Positions 1-8,424 of a stretch of DNA of 64,000 bases are shown here, in pieces (within the stretch, counting starts at the first letter, position 1; every line of letters starts with the position of its first letter). The notes beneath the pieces were generated by a model. That model searched no databases. It was not told where the DNA came from and saw nothing but the letters and a program-made list of their open reading frames with translations. The stretch is from assembly GCF_003544895.1 (NCBI RefSeq), contig NZ_CP032125.1, positions 2,742,001-2,806,000 of the forward strand, given 5' to 3'. The stretch comes from Profundibacter amoris (GTDB lineage: Bacteria > Pseudomonadota > Alphaproteobacteria > Rhodobacterales > Rhodobacteraceae). The translations under genes were made by a program, and so were the position numbers.

Positions 1-1
1 T

Positions 2-610
2 CGCAAACCCGCCATATCGCGTTCGGGGTTCTATGTGGATGCTGGCGGGCGTGTGCTGACCACATCCGAAGCGGTGCTGAATTGCAAGCGCGTCTCGCTG
101 GATGATACCCATGATGCTACGGTTTCCTTTATCGACGAAGGGCTGGGCATTGCCCTGCTGACACCGGCTGAAAACCTGTCGCCCGATACATTCGCCAATT
201 TCCGCACCGCCATTCCGCGTATCAAATCCGAAATTGCCGTGGCCGGTTACCCCTACGAGGGTGCCTTGGGCGCCGCCACAATGACCTTTGGCACTTTGGC
301 CGATATTCGCGGCCTTCGTGGCGAAAAGGAACTGCGCCGCCTTGCGCTGTATGCACAGGATGGCGATGTCGGCGGGCCGGTTCTGGACATGAGCGGCAGC
401 GTGTTGGGCATGTTGCTGCCCAAGGTGCAGGCCAACGGCCAGCGCCTGCCCGACGAGGTAAGCTTTGCCATCAGCGCACAGGCGATGGGCGAGGTTCTGG
501 CGGAGAACGGCGTGACCATATCGGCCTCGCAACCCGGCGGCCCAATGGCCGCCGAGGATCTGACCATTCTTGGCACCGATATGACGGTGCTGGTCAGTTG
601 CTGGAACTAA
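2..610 (+). CDS. Trypsin-fold (DegP/S1-like) protein, 5'-truncated, catalytic triad lost
   Basis: The reading frame is open from the left window edge, so the N-terminus is missing. The visible part follows the chymotrypsin-like fold seen in bacterial periplasmic proteases: a G-F-Y-V strand, a V-L-T-T turn where the His loop should be, an A-L-L strand where the Asp loop should be, and a G-G-P-V-L-D oxyanion segment followed by G-S-V-L-G-M. The three catalytic positions look substituted: the usual T-N-A-H reads T-T-S-E, the D-L-A-L-L equivalent reads G-I-A-L-L, and the G-N-S-G-G-P serine reads G-D-V-G-G-P. It is therefore probably a non-catalytic domain, perhaps the second half of a larger protein. 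The family call rests on motif pattern only. Confidence 0.6.
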   Translation, partial: RKPAISRSGFYVDAGGRVLTTSEAVLNCKRVSLDDTHDATVSFIDEGLGIALLTPAENLSPDTFANFRTAIPRIKSEIAVAGYPYEGALGAATMTFGTLADIRGLRGEKELRRLALYAQDGDVGGPVLDMSGSVLGMLLPKVQANGQRLPDEVSFAISAQAMGEVLAENGVTISASQPGGPMAAEDLTILGTDMTVLVSCWN

Positions 611-620
611 GGAATTTCAA

Positions 621-1256
621 ATGTTCGATTACACCCTGCTGCACTGGACCGGCTTTCTGACCGCAGCTGTTGTTCTAAACCTGGCCCCCGGCCCCGACAT
701 TGCCTTTATATTGGGGCAAACCGTGCGTGGCGGGCGCAAAACCGGCTTTGCCGCGATGGCGGGAATATGGACCGGTGCCTTTGGCCATGTGCTGATGGCG
801 GCGGCAGGGTTGTCAGTAATTCTGGCAACCTCGGCTATGGCGTTTTCAGTGGTGAAATGGGTCGGTGCGGCCTATCTGATCTGGCTGGGTATTCAGGCGC
901 TACGCTCGGACGGCAGCGGATTTATTGCCGAAGGGATCAAAGGCAGCGCGAAACTGATGCCGATCTACCGTCAGGGCGTGGTTGTGGCATTGCTGAACCC
1001 CAAGGTGGCGATTTTCTTTCTGGCGTTTCTGCCGCAATTCGTGGTGCCGGATGCCGGTCCTGTCTGGGCGCAACTGTTCCTGCACGGCAGCCTGATCATC
1101 GTGGTTGCAGCCTTTATCGAACCGCCGCTGATACTGGCAGGCGAAAGGCTGACGAACAAACTGCGCTCGTCCCCCAAATTCGGCCTGTGGCTGGACCGCA
1201 GCCTTGGCGCAATCCTTGTCGCACTTGGCCTGCGGCTGGCTATGGAACAACGCTAG
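621..1256 (+). CDS. LysE/RhtB-family amino-acid exporter
   Basis: A 211-residue polytopic inner-membrane protein with the LysE/RhtB signature near the N-terminus: L-A-P-G-P-D around residues 21-26, then G-G-R-K-T-G-F, then a glycine-rich helix. About six hydrophobic segments are visible, the usual number for this family, which exports amino acids or related metabolites by proton antiport. A Shine-Dalgarno-like AAGGAA lies just before the ATG, 10 bases after the upstream stop. The substrate cannot be read from sequence. A double hairpin directly follows the gene. Confidence 0.88.
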   Translation: MFDYTLLHWTGFLTAAVVLNLAPGPDIAFILGQTVRGGRKTGFAAMAGIWTGAFGHVLMAAAGLSVILATSAMAFSVVKWVGAAYLIWLGIQALRSDGSGFIAEGIKGSAKLMPIYRQGVVVALLNPKVAIFFLAFLPQFVVPDAGPVWAQLFLHGSLIIVVAAFIEPPLILAGERLTNKLRSSPKFGLWLDRSLGAILVALGLRLAMEQR

Positions 1257-1260
1257 CCCC

Positions 1261-1305
1261 CGAAATCTTGCAAAGATTTCGTCTGTTTTCTTTCAAAGAA
1301 AACAG
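1261..1305. terminator. Two adjacent hairpins between convergent genes
   Basis: Stem one pairs 1261-1269 with 1273-1281 (9 bp, 3-base gap). Stem two pairs 1283-1293 with 1295-1305, an 11-base perfect inverted repeat around a single centre base, with runs of T on one arm and A on the other. The second hairpin overlaps the stop codon of the leftward gene that ends at 1293. Position and composition suit a bidirectional terminator for lysE and the ThDP-enzyme gene. Confidence 0.6.
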
Positions 1306-2885
1306 TCCGGCATCACATGGATCAGCGTTGGGCCATCGGCCTTTAACGCCGCCTGCAATGCCTGTTTGAAACCCTCGGGTGTTTCCGGCTTCTCTGCCCC
1401 TGCCCCGAAGGCCCGCGCCAAGGCGCAAAAGTCGGGGTTCTGTGCCACGACCGCATTGGGCGCGATTTGGCTGGCGATCATGCTGTCCTCGATTTCCTTC
1501 AGCTTGCCATTGTCCCACAGGATAATCGGCAGGCTTAACCCCAGTTCCACCGCCACGCCCAATTCCTGCATGGTGTAATGAAACCCGTAGTCCCCCGCAA
1601 TCGCCACCACCGGCGTGCCCGGTTTGCCGATCTTGCCGCCAATCGCCGCAGGCAGCGCATAGCCCAGCGTGCCAAAACCGTAAGGGTGATGCCACAGTTT
1701 AGGGCGGTCCAGCGGGTATAATTCCTTGGAAACATAGGCAAATTGCGTCATGTCCGAATAGATCAGCGTGCCCTTGGGCAACACCTGTTCCATTGCCGCA
1801 CAGATCGGCGCAATCCCCTGACGGGCCGCGTCGGTCTCGGCAAAGAAAGCCGCCTTTGCATCGGCCACCTCTTTTGCCATCCAGTCGCTGGTAACATTAT
1901 GCCCCTCGACCAGATCACACAGATCCGACAGGAAAGTCGCCGCATCCCCCATGATCGGCAGATCCGCCACATGGTCATCGGCCAACGAATGGGCATCAAT
2001 ATCAACGCGGATCATCGGCGCGTCATAGCCCAACTGATCGCGCCAGATGTCGGTCTCAGACAACTCGGTTCCGATGCACAACACCAGATCGGCCTTGGCC
2101 AGTTCCGCAACACTGTCGCCACGGGCCAGACAGGGGCCGTAATTCAGCGGATAGTCCGGCGCGATGATGCCGCGGCCGGCAAAGCTGCACATGGTGGCCG
2201 CCCGCGTCAGCCGCACCAGCTTGCGCGCGGCCTCGAACCCCGGCGCAGCCCCCCCGCCAAAGATAAACAGCGGCCGCCGTGCCCCCAGCAGCCATTCCGC
2301 CGCCGCTGCCACATCCTCGGGGCGGGCAACGGGTTTGGCGGGGGTGATGGGTTGATCCGGCGCCGGATCGGCCGGTGCGCCCAGCACATCAATCGGCACC
2401 TGAATGTGTTTCGGACGGGCGCGGGTGGCGGAAAACTCGGCAAAGGCCTTGTCGATCAGCCGGTAGGCAGCGGGCGCATCGGGGGCTGTGACGGACCAGT
2501 CACACACCGTTGCCGCCGCCCCCTCCTGATCGCGCATTTCATGCAGGCGGCCCCGCCCGATATGGCGATCCTTGGTTTCAAGGCACGAGGATACCACCAG
2601 CATCGGCACCGAATCCGAATAGGCCTGCCCCATCGCCGTCATGATATTGCACAGGCCCGGACCGGTGATCACATAGGCCACCCCCGGCTTGCCGGTGGCG
2701 CGGGCATAGCCATCGGCCATGAAACCGGCCCCCTGTTCGTGACGCGGTAAAACATGGGTGATCCCCGCCTCTTCAATGCCGCGATACAGTTCAATATTAT
2801 GCACCCCGGGAATGCCGAAAATCACATCAACCCCGCGCGCCTTTAGCATGTGGGAAATATTCGCGCCAAGTGGTCGTTTGCTCAT
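1293..2885 (-). CDS. Thiamine-diphosphate enzyme, acetolactate-synthase/AruI-like
   Basis: About 530 residues with the three-domain layout of ThDP-dependent decarboxylases. The N-terminal Pyr domain has the conserved catalytic Glu in R-H-E-Q-G-A-G-F-M-A-D-G-Y-A-R. A central NAD/FAD-like domain follows. The C-terminal PP domain has the metal/ThDP motif starting G-D-Y-G-F and ending in W-D-N. It resembles the branch holding 5-guanidino-2-oxopentanoate decarboxylase and other catabolic acetolactate-synthase-like enzymes; it lacks a regulatory-subunit neighbour, so a biosynthetic IlvB role is less likely. ATG at 2885 is preferred over the GTG just before it because GGAGAGG lies at suitable spacing. 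The start is 3 bases after the trkH stop, so the two genes are probably cotranscribed. Confidence 0.8.
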   Translation of the reverse strand: MSKRPLGANISHMLKARGVDVIFGIPGVHNIELYRGIEEAGITHVLPRHEQGAGFMADGYARATGKPGVAYVITGPGLCNIMTAMGQAYSDSVPMLVVSSCLETKDRHIGRGRLHEMRDQEGAAATVCDWSVTAPDAPAAYRLIDKAFAEFSATRARPKHIQVPIDVLGAPADPAPDQPITPAKPVARPEDVAAAAEWLLGARRPLFIFGGGAAPGFEAARKLVRLTRAATMCSFAGRGIIAPDYPLNYGPCLARGDSVAELAKADLVLCIGTELSETDIWRDQLGYDAPMIRVDIDAHSLADDHVADLPIMGDAATFLSDLCDLVEGHNVTSDWMAKEVADAKAAFFAETDAARQGIAPICAAMEQVLPKGTLIYSDMTQFAYVSKELYPLDRPKLWHHPYGFGTLGYALPAAIGGKIGKPGTPVVAIAGDYGFHYTMQELGVAVELGLSLPIILWDNGKLKEIEDSMIASQIAPNAVVAQNPDFCALARAFGAGAEKPETPEGFKQALQAALKADGPTLIHVMPDCFL

Positions 2886-2888
2886 CAC

Positions 2889-4337
2889 TTATCCTCTCCA
2901 AAATCTCACTGTCAGAATAGTGAAAACCACCAACAGTTCCAGACGCCCGATCAGCATTCCAATCGCCAGCAGCCATTTCGCCGTATCATTCAGCGGTGCG
3001 AAATTCCCCGCCGGCCCGATAATCTCGCCCAGACCGGGGCCGATATTGGCAATCGCCGTGGCTGCCCCCGAAACCGAGGTGACAAAATCCAGCCCTGTCA
3101 GCCCCAGTAAAACCGACAAAACCCCGATCGTGACAATGAACATCCAGAAGAACGCCATGACCGAGGAAATAACATCTTCGGAAACAGCCCTGCCCTGATA
3201 GCGGAGCGCGAACATTCCGTGTGGCAAATGGATTCTGGCAATCTGTGCCCGGATCGCCCCGAACAGCAACTGGTAGCGGAATATTTTCACCGAACAGGCG
3301 GTTGACCCCGCGCACCCGCCAATAAGGCCGATGAAGAAAAACATCACCACCGGCAACGGCCCCCAAAGCTGGTAGTCCACGCTGGCATAGCCCGTGCCCG
3401 AAATGATCGAGGTGACGTTAAACGTGGCCTCGCGAAAGGCATGTTCATAGTGGTCACCATTGGCCAGAATGCGGTAAAGCGTCAAAGACACGACCAGTGT
3501 CGCGATGGTCCAGAAATAGGTCCGTATCTGGCTGTCCAGCAACAGCGGACGCATTGAACCACCCACCAGCTGCACATAGCGCACAAAGGGCAGGCTGGCC
3601 AGAATCATGAACACCGAGGCCACATATTCCGGCGCGCCCTGATATTCCCCGAACGAGGCATCATGCGTTGAAAACCCGCCGGTGGACATGGTGGTCAGCG
3701 CATGGTTCAGCGCCATGAACCCGGGCAGGCCGAATGCCGAATAGGCCAGAAAGCACGCGATTGTCAGGCCCAGATAGATTGACGAAATCCGGGCCGAAAT
3801 CTCGGCCGCGCGGGGCAATATTTTCCCCATTGTATCAAAGGCTTCGGACCGGAAAATCTGCATCCCGCCGATCCGCAGCTCGGGCAGGAAAACCATTGCC
3901 ACAACAATAATCCCGATGCCGCCGAACCACTGCATCATGGACCGCCACAGCAACACCCCCTGCGGCAGGTCATCCAGCCCGCTGAACACCGTTGACCCTG
4001 TCGTGGTCAGGGCGGACATGGCCTCGAAAAACGCATCGACCACGCGGGCGTGCGGTTCGCCGAATATGAACGGCAATGCTCCGAATATCGGCAATACCAG
4101 CCAGACTCCGGTGGTCAGCAAAAAGGTTTGCTGGATGGTCAACCCCTTGTGCGACCGGTTGGCCGATGCCAGCGCAACCATGCCGCCCAGCAACACCGTG
4201 ATAATCGCGCTTTCAAGGAAGACCCGCCAATGCCCGTTCTGATAGAGGATGTCGGTCGCCATCGGGATCAGCATGGTCACCCCGAGCGCGGCAACCAACT
4301 GGCCGATGACAAACCCTACTGGACGCAGATCAAACAT
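2889..4337 (-). CDS. trkH: Trk-type potassium uptake protein TrkH
   Basis: 482 residues, the usual length for TrkH/TrkG/KtrB channel subunits. Repeated membrane-pore-membrane units are visible, with selectivity-filter-like stretches such as T-T-T-G-S-T-V-F, T-M-S-T-G-G-F-S-T, I-S-G-T-G-Y-A-S and G-G-C-A-G-S-T-A-C-S-V-K. The last is typical of the third/fourth pore. It acts in the inner membrane with a cytosolic TrkA regulatory subunit, which is not in this window. The downstream ThDP-enzyme gene starts almost at its stop codon, an uncommon pairing whose meaning is unclear. Confidence 0.93.
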   Translation of the reverse strand: MFDLRPVGFVIGQLVAALGVTMLIPMATDILYQNGHWRVFLESAIITVLLGGMVALASANRSHKGLTIQQTFLLTTGVWLVLPIFGALPFIFGEPHARVVDAFFEAMSALTTTGSTVFSGLDDLPQGVLLWRSMMQWFGGIGIIVVAMVFLPELRIGGMQIFRSEAFDTMGKILPRAAEISARISSIYLGLTIACFLAYSAFGLPGFMALNHALTTMSTGGFSTHDASFGEYQGAPEYVASVFMILASLPFVRYVQLVGGSMRPLLLDSQIRTYFWTIATLVVSLTLYRILANGDHYEHAFREATFNVTSIISGTGYASVDYQLWGPLPVVMFFFIGLIGGCAGSTACSVKIFRYQLLFGAIRAQIARIHLPHGMFALRYQGRAVSEDVISSVMAFFWMFIVTIGVLSVLLGLTGLDFVTSVSGAATAIANIGPGLGEIIGPAGNFAPLNDTAKWLLAIGMLIGRLELLVVFTILTVRFWRG

Positions 4338-4391
4338 AAGGCCAAGGCTTGGCGGGGCGGGGTGAAACTGTCAAGCGGATTTACCCGCTGC

Positions 4392-5507
4392 TTACCCGAC
4401 ATGGAACAGCGTGTTGAACAGTTTGGGGTCCAGACTGTCGGAAACAAAAGTATCCCCTTCGGTTACGATCGACACGGCATCGTGGCTGTGCAGACTTTCC
4501 TGATGGCTGGCGATCACGCGGAAATCCTCGATGCGTGAATCGGCCTGCAACCCCTGAAAGAACAGCCGCGCGGCGTCCTCGACGAAAATCGGGTTGGCCG
4601 CGTTCAGTTCGGCAAAAGCCTGTTCATCCTCGCGCTTGACCATCACCTGTGTTTCGGTCGGCACTGCGGCACGGCAAATATCGATCAGATCCTCGAACCA
4701 CAGACAGTTCGTACGCCCCGATTCAGGCTGCGACATCTGCACCGAAATCCGCGCCACCGAGCGTTGCGAATGTGGCGTGGCCAATTGCCCGCGCGTTTGA
4801 CGGGCATGTTCGGAAAGTTCAAGCGAACAGGGGCAAGTGGACGAGTATACATAGTCAAGATGTATGATTTTGACTATTTTTCCTTTCTTCTCGACCAACT
4901 CCAGCGCGATATCATAATATTGATACCCCTCCAGCCCCGACCGCAAAGAGGGCAGTTTCACCGGAAAGGAAAACCGCATCTGGATGCGGGCGTCAAAGCT
5001 GTCCAGATCGGTCTTGTAATCATTCAGCGCCGCTTCGATCACATCAAAGCTAAAGGTCTTTTCGGCGTGGGTATAAAAGGTGCGCATGATGCGCGACATG
5101 TTGATGCCCTTCTTGCCGGCCTGGAGGCTGACCGTGCCGGTGACGGATGTTTCCAGCCGCAAATCGCCGCCATCGCGGGAATGGAACCGGATCGGCAGGC
5201 GGAAATTGGAAATGCCCACATGCTGGATATGCCGTTTGGCCCCTTTGATCAGGCTTTCCGGCCCGTTCTGCAAATCAGGCAGCGAGGCTTTGTAAGCCTC
5301 GTCCACGGTAAATTCCTCGGGGTAGGCCCGTGCCAGCGCTGGATAATTGGCCACCTCGTTCTCCGGTAACAAACGGGCAATGGCAGGGTCCAGTTGCGCC
5401 ACCTCGATCGCGCTGACCGATTTGGCCCAGTCGCGCAAGGTCTCCAACGCTTCCTCGGCCTTCTGGCGCTTGGCTTCATCACTGTCTTTGGGGGGCTGGA
5501 TATTCAC
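4392..5507 (-). CDS. folE2: GTP cyclohydrolase FolE2 (type IB)
   Basis: About 371 residues matching the FolE2/GCYH-IB family, which converts GTP to 7,8-dihydroneopterin triphosphate, the first step of folate synthesis. Visible family features are the Y-S-S-T-C-P-C-S segment holding the metal-binding Cys, the H-S-Q-R-S motif, and a C-terminal A-S-H-Q-E-S-L-H-S-H-D-A region. The start is placed at GTG 5507 because GGAGGAGAGG precedes it at good spacing; a longer TTG start at 5543 has no ribosome site. Some FolE2 genes are Zur-controlled backups for zinc-dependent FolE; I see no zinc-homeostasis neighbour here. Confidence 0.92.
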   Translation of the reverse strand: MNIQPPKDSDEAKRQKAEEALETLRDWAKSVSAIEVAQLDPAIARLLPENEVANYPALARAYPEEFTVDEAYKASLPDLQNGPESLIKGAKRHIQHVGISNFRLPIRFHSRDGGDLRLETSVTGTVSLQAGKKGINMSRIMRTFYTHAEKTFSFDVIEAALNDYKTDLDSFDARIQMRFSFPVKLPSLRSGLEGYQYYDIALELVEKKGKIVKIIHLDYVYSSTCPCSLELSEHARQTRGQLATPHSQRSVARISVQMSQPESGRTNCLWFEDLIDICRAAVPTETQVMVKREDEQAFAELNAANPIFVEDAARLFFQGLQADSRIEDFRVIASHQESLHSHDAVSIVTEGDTFVSDSLDPKLFNTLFHVG

Positions 5508-5592
5508 GGCCTCTCCTCCATCGTTTCCTGTTCGCCCGTTCAATGTAATGGATCAGGCGCGATTAGCCAAATGTTACCGGCCCCGCGCGGCC

Positions 5593-6774
5593 CTATGCCG
5601 CCGCCAGCGCGTTCAGAATGTCGCGTTGCAGGTCATCCGCATCCTCAAGCCCGATACTGATCCGCACCAGACCGGGGGTAATGCCCAGTTCCGCCTTTTG
5701 TGCGTCCGGCAGGCGCTGGTGCGTCGTCGTTGCGGGGTGGGTGGCAATGCTTTTGGCATCGCCCAGATTGTTGGAAATAATGATGATTTCCAGCGCGTTC
5801 AGAAACCGGAACGCCGCCGCCTGCCCGCCCTTCAGGTCCAGCGACAACATGGTGCTGCCCTTGCTCATCTGCCGGCGCGCAAGGTCCACCTGCGGGTGGC
5901 TGTCCAGAAACGGATGGATCACGCGGGCCAGCTTTTCGTGCCCCTGCACCGCCTGCGCAATCCGCATCGCACTGTCGGCCATCGCGCGACAGCGCAGATC
6001 CAGCGTTTCCATGCCCTTCAGCATCACCCAGGCGTTGAACGGGCTCATCGAACCGCCGGTGTGTTTCAGGTAAGGCTCCAGCGTGCCGCGGATAAAATCA
6101 CGGCTGCCCAGCACCACCCCGCCCAGACACCGCCCCTGCCCGTCAATGTGTTTGGTGGTCGAGTAAACCACCACATCGGCACCCAGTTCAAAAGCGTTGG
6201 AGAAGATCGGCGTAGCGAACACATTGTCCACCACCACCAGCGCCCCGACCGCATGGGCCAGATCACAAACCGCTTTGATATCAATCAGTTCCAACGTCGG
6301 GTTCGAGATGCTTTCAAAGAACACCAGTCTGGTATCACTGCGCAACGCCCCGCGCCATGCGTCCAGATCAGGACCATCCACCAGCGTCACCTGCACCCCG
6401 AAACGGGCTAGAACATCCTGAAGGATATACAGACACGAGCCAAACAGCGCCCGCGCCGCAACCACATGATCCCCCGCCTTCAGACCACAGGTCAGCGCCG
6501 CATTGACCGCCGCCATACCCGACGCGGTGGCAAAGGCATCCTCGCACCCCTCAAGGGCTGCAATCCGGTCCTCGAACATGCGCACGGTCGGGTTGCCATA
6601 ACGGGCATAGATAAATTCGTCCGGCCCGGTTTCGATGAACCGCGCCTCGGCGTCCTCGGCGGTGTCGTAGACGAACCCCTGCGTCAGGTATATCGCCTCG
6701 GATACTTCGTTATACTGGCTGCGGCGGCTGCCCGAATGCACCAGCTTGGTACGGGCGTTCCAATCGTTGCTCAT
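5593..6774 (-). CDS. metZ: O-succinylhomoserine sulfhydrylase MetZ
   Basis: 393 residues of the Cys/Met-metabolism PLP family (fold type I). The Schiff-base lysine is in S-T-T-K-H-I-D-G near residue 208; upstream are the Y-A-R-Y-G-N-P-T phosphate-binding loop and A-S-G-M-A-A cofactor loop. It makes homocysteine from O-succinyl- (or acetyl-) homoserine and sulfide in methionine synthesis. MetZ is favoured over MetB or MetC because alphaproteobacterial metZ is characteristically preceded by a SAM-II riboswitch, and one is present here with a terminator and promoter. The ATG follows AAGGAG. Enzyme specificity within this family is hard to prove from sequence. Confidence 0.88.
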   Translation of the reverse strand: MSNDWNARTKLVHSGSRRSQYNEVSEAIYLTQGFVYDTAEDAEARFIETGPDEFIYARYGNPTVRMFEDRIAALEGCEDAFATASGMAAVNAALTCGLKAGDHVVAARALFGSCLYILQDVLARFGVQVTLVDGPDLDAWRGALRSDTRLVFFESISNPTLELIDIKAVCDLAHAVGALVVVDNVFATPIFSNAFELGADVVVYSTTKHIDGQGRCLGGVVLGSRDFIRGTLEPYLKHTGGSMSPFNAWVMLKGMETLDLRCRAMADSAMRIAQAVQGHEKLARVIHPFLDSHPQVDLARRQMSKGSTMLSLDLKGGQAAAFRFLNALEIIIISNNLGDAKSIATHPATTTHQRLPDAQKAELGITPGLVRISIGLEDADDLQRDILNALAAA

Positions 6775-6803
6775 CGCGTCTCCTTGTCCATGCCCTCAGG
6801 CAT

Positions 6804-6839
6804 AAAAAAACCCCAAAACCGGAGCCAGGGTTTCGGGGG
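6804..6839 (-). terminator. Intrinsic terminator of the metZ leader (riboswitch expression platform)
   Basis: On the minus strand, a 10-bp stem (6829-6838 with 6811-6820, one G-U pair) has an 8-base loop and is followed at once by seven T residues (6810-6804). It lies between the SAM-II aptamer and the metZ ribosome site. This fits SAM-dependent transcription termination. A second short stem, ATGCC/GGCAT, sits between the T tract and the ribosome site. Confidence 0.85.
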
Positions 6840-6850
6840 TATCGCCCTAT

Positions 6851-6904
6851 CCCTCTTTAGCGGCATGTTTAACGTGGCCCGCAATCCGGTAACAAATCGC
6901 CACG
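6851..6904 (-). promoter_or_regulatory. SAM-II riboswitch (metA/metZ-type aptamer)
   Basis: The minus-strand sequence matches the compact SAM-II pseudoknot consensus. P1 is GTGGC (6903-6899) with GCCAC (6878-6874). The first loop contains GATTT and ACCGGATTGC. After P1 come TTAAAC and then GCTAAAGAGGG, the conserved 3' segment that pairs back into the P1 loop. The element is ~54 nt, the usual size, and lies 77 nt before metZ. SAM binding is expected to repress metZ. Confidence 0.92.
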
Positions 6905-6912
6905 ATAGGGTC

Positions 6913-6941
6913 TGGATAATGCCCGCGGGCGATGTGGTCAA
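6913..6941 (-). promoter_or_regulatory. Predicted sigma-70 promoter of the metZ leader
   Basis: On the minus strand, TTGACC (6941-6936) and TATCCA (6918-6913) are separated by exactly 17 bases. They lie a few bases upstream of the SAM-II aptamer, as expected for transcription starting just before the riboswitch. Confidence 0.6.
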
Positions 6942-7013
6942 GTATTGTTGAATGCGCGCCGCCTTGCCCTTTTGTTTGATCCCGTGCTGAATACGCACAA
7001 AGGAGCACGCGAT

Positions 7014-7730
7014 ATGAAACCGATTGATCTTTACTACTGGCCCACCCCGAACGGCTGGAAAATCACCATTGCGCTGGCGGAAATGGATCTGCCTTACAAC
7101 CTGCATCTGGTGAACATCGGTGCGGGCGAACAGTTCGAACCCGATTTCCTGAAAATCGCCCCGAACAACCGGATGCCGGCGATTGTTGACCCCGAGGGGC
7201 CGGATGGCGAACCGGTTTCGATCTTTGAATCGGGCGCAATCCTGCAATATCTGGCGCGTAAAACGGGACAGTTTTGCGGCGTGACAGAACGCCAGCGGAT
7301 CGCGGTTGATCAATGGCTGATGTGGCAAATTGGCGGCCTTGGCCCGATGGCGGGTCAGGCGCACCACTTCCTGAAATACGCCCCTGCAATGGAGCCACCC
7401 AACGACCTGCCCTATGCCAAAGACCGCTACCGCAATGAAACTGCCCGCCTTTATGGTGTGCTGGACCGCCAACTGGCGAACAGCGAATATGTCGCCGGAG
7501 TTTTCTATTCCATCGCCGATATGGCGATCTGGCCCTGGGCGACATTGTGGGAAGGTCAGGAACAGACGATGGACGACAAACCCCACATGGCCCGCTGGCT
7601 TGAAACCGTTGGTGCCCGGCAAGGGGTGGTCACGGGGCGGGCTGTGGCTGCGGACAAACGGGGCAATCTGCAAACGGACAGGAAAGCACAGGAGGTGCTG
7701 TTCAATCGGGATCCTCGTACCCCCGATTAA
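7014..7730 (+). CDS. Glutathione S-transferase family protein (YfcG/YghU-like)
   Basis: 238 residues with an N-terminal thioredoxin-fold GST domain (Y-Y-W-P-T-P-N-G-W-K near residue 5, then N-N-R-M-P-A-I-V-D and E-S-G-A-I-L-Q-Y-L) and an all-helical C-terminal domain. The T-P-N-G-W-K pattern is typical of the Nu-class disulfide-reducing YfcG/YghU group. ATG 7014 is chosen because AAAGGAG lies 9 bases before it. The gene is divergent from metZ. Its last 29 bases overlap the 3' end of the convergent membrane-protein gene. Confidence 0.88.
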   Translation: MKPIDLYYWPTPNGWKITIALAEMDLPYNLHLVNIGAGEQFEPDFLKIAPNNRMPAIVDPEGPDGEPVSIFESGAILQYLARKTGQFCGVTERQRIAVDQWLMWQIGGLGPMAGQAHHFLKYAPAMEPPNDLPYAKDRYRNETARLYGVLDRQLANSEYVAGVFYSIADMAIWPWATLWEGQEQTMDDKPHMARWLETVGARQGVVTGRAVAADKRGNLQTDRKAQEVLFNRDPRTPD

Positions 7731-8424
7731 CCCGAATATCGTACACGATGGTAAAAATATTCGAGAAGTACATGATAACAAATGGCATCAAAATCATCCA
7801 TACGATCCAAGTCTCTGTGTCCAGAAGTATGATTGCCAACTCGTTTGCCCCTGCAAAACCAAGATGGGCAAACGCCCTTACTTTGGCGGCATACTCGATA
7901 GTCGGAGAAGGTAGCCCCATCCATGTCCAGCGAAGACTTTTCTGCAATAGTTTCTTATCCGTTAGCCCAATCAGCAGAATTATGGCCACGAAAATAGAAT
8001 AATATGTGACAAGGTGTTTGCACCATGCTTCACTATTAAAATAAATAGTCACAAGAAAAAGCGCGGGCCAAAAGACTATCCTCAGTGCGAATGCAGATTT
8101 TTGCAGATCGGCATCAATTTCCAACGGGTGTTTCTTCGCTAATACAAACTCTAAAACAAAGCGAACACAAAAGCCGGCAATCGTAGCCAATACCAGCGGT
8201 TTCAAAGGAATGCTGCCGACGACGGTCGGGAAATCCCTTACCCCAATATATACCATCAGAAACACAATGGGGCGAAGAAGGCCAAGCATCCAAACCTTTG
8301 GCAACCATTCGTGAATCAAGACCATAAGGCGAAAATACAGTACAATTTTTCTCCACATGGCAGAAATATAATTTTTAATTTTGCCAAAAATGAGGCGTTT
8401 AGACCTCGTCTTCCTCAATCGCAT
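7702..8424 (-). CDS. Hypothetical polytopic membrane protein
   Basis: Up to 240 residues with about five or six hydrophobic segments and a basic N-terminus; I do not recognise a family. Base composition is more AT-rich than its neighbours, suggesting acquired or fast-evolving DNA. The start is uncertain: 8424 gives a 26-base overlap with yciB, while ATG 8358 gives a clean start but no clear ribosome site. The 3' end runs into the GST gene on the other strand. Confidence 0.55.
   Translation of the reverse strand: MRLRKTRSKRLIFGKIKNYISAMWRKIVLYFRLMVLIHEWLPKVWMLGLLRPIVFLMVYIGVRDFPTVVGSIPLKPLVLATIAGFCVRFVLEFVLAKKHPLEIDADLQKSAFALRIVFWPALFLVTIYFNSEAWCKHLVTYYSIFVAIILLIGLTDKKLLQKSLRWTWMGLPSPTIEYAAKVRAFAHLGFAGANELAIILLDTETWIVWMILMPFVIMYFSNIFTIVYDIRVNRGYEDPD

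Noticed and set aside
6771-7781. 336-codon minus-strand frame covering the metZ leader and the GST gene
   Set aside because: It crosses the SAM-II riboswitch and terminator and opposes a clear GST gene.
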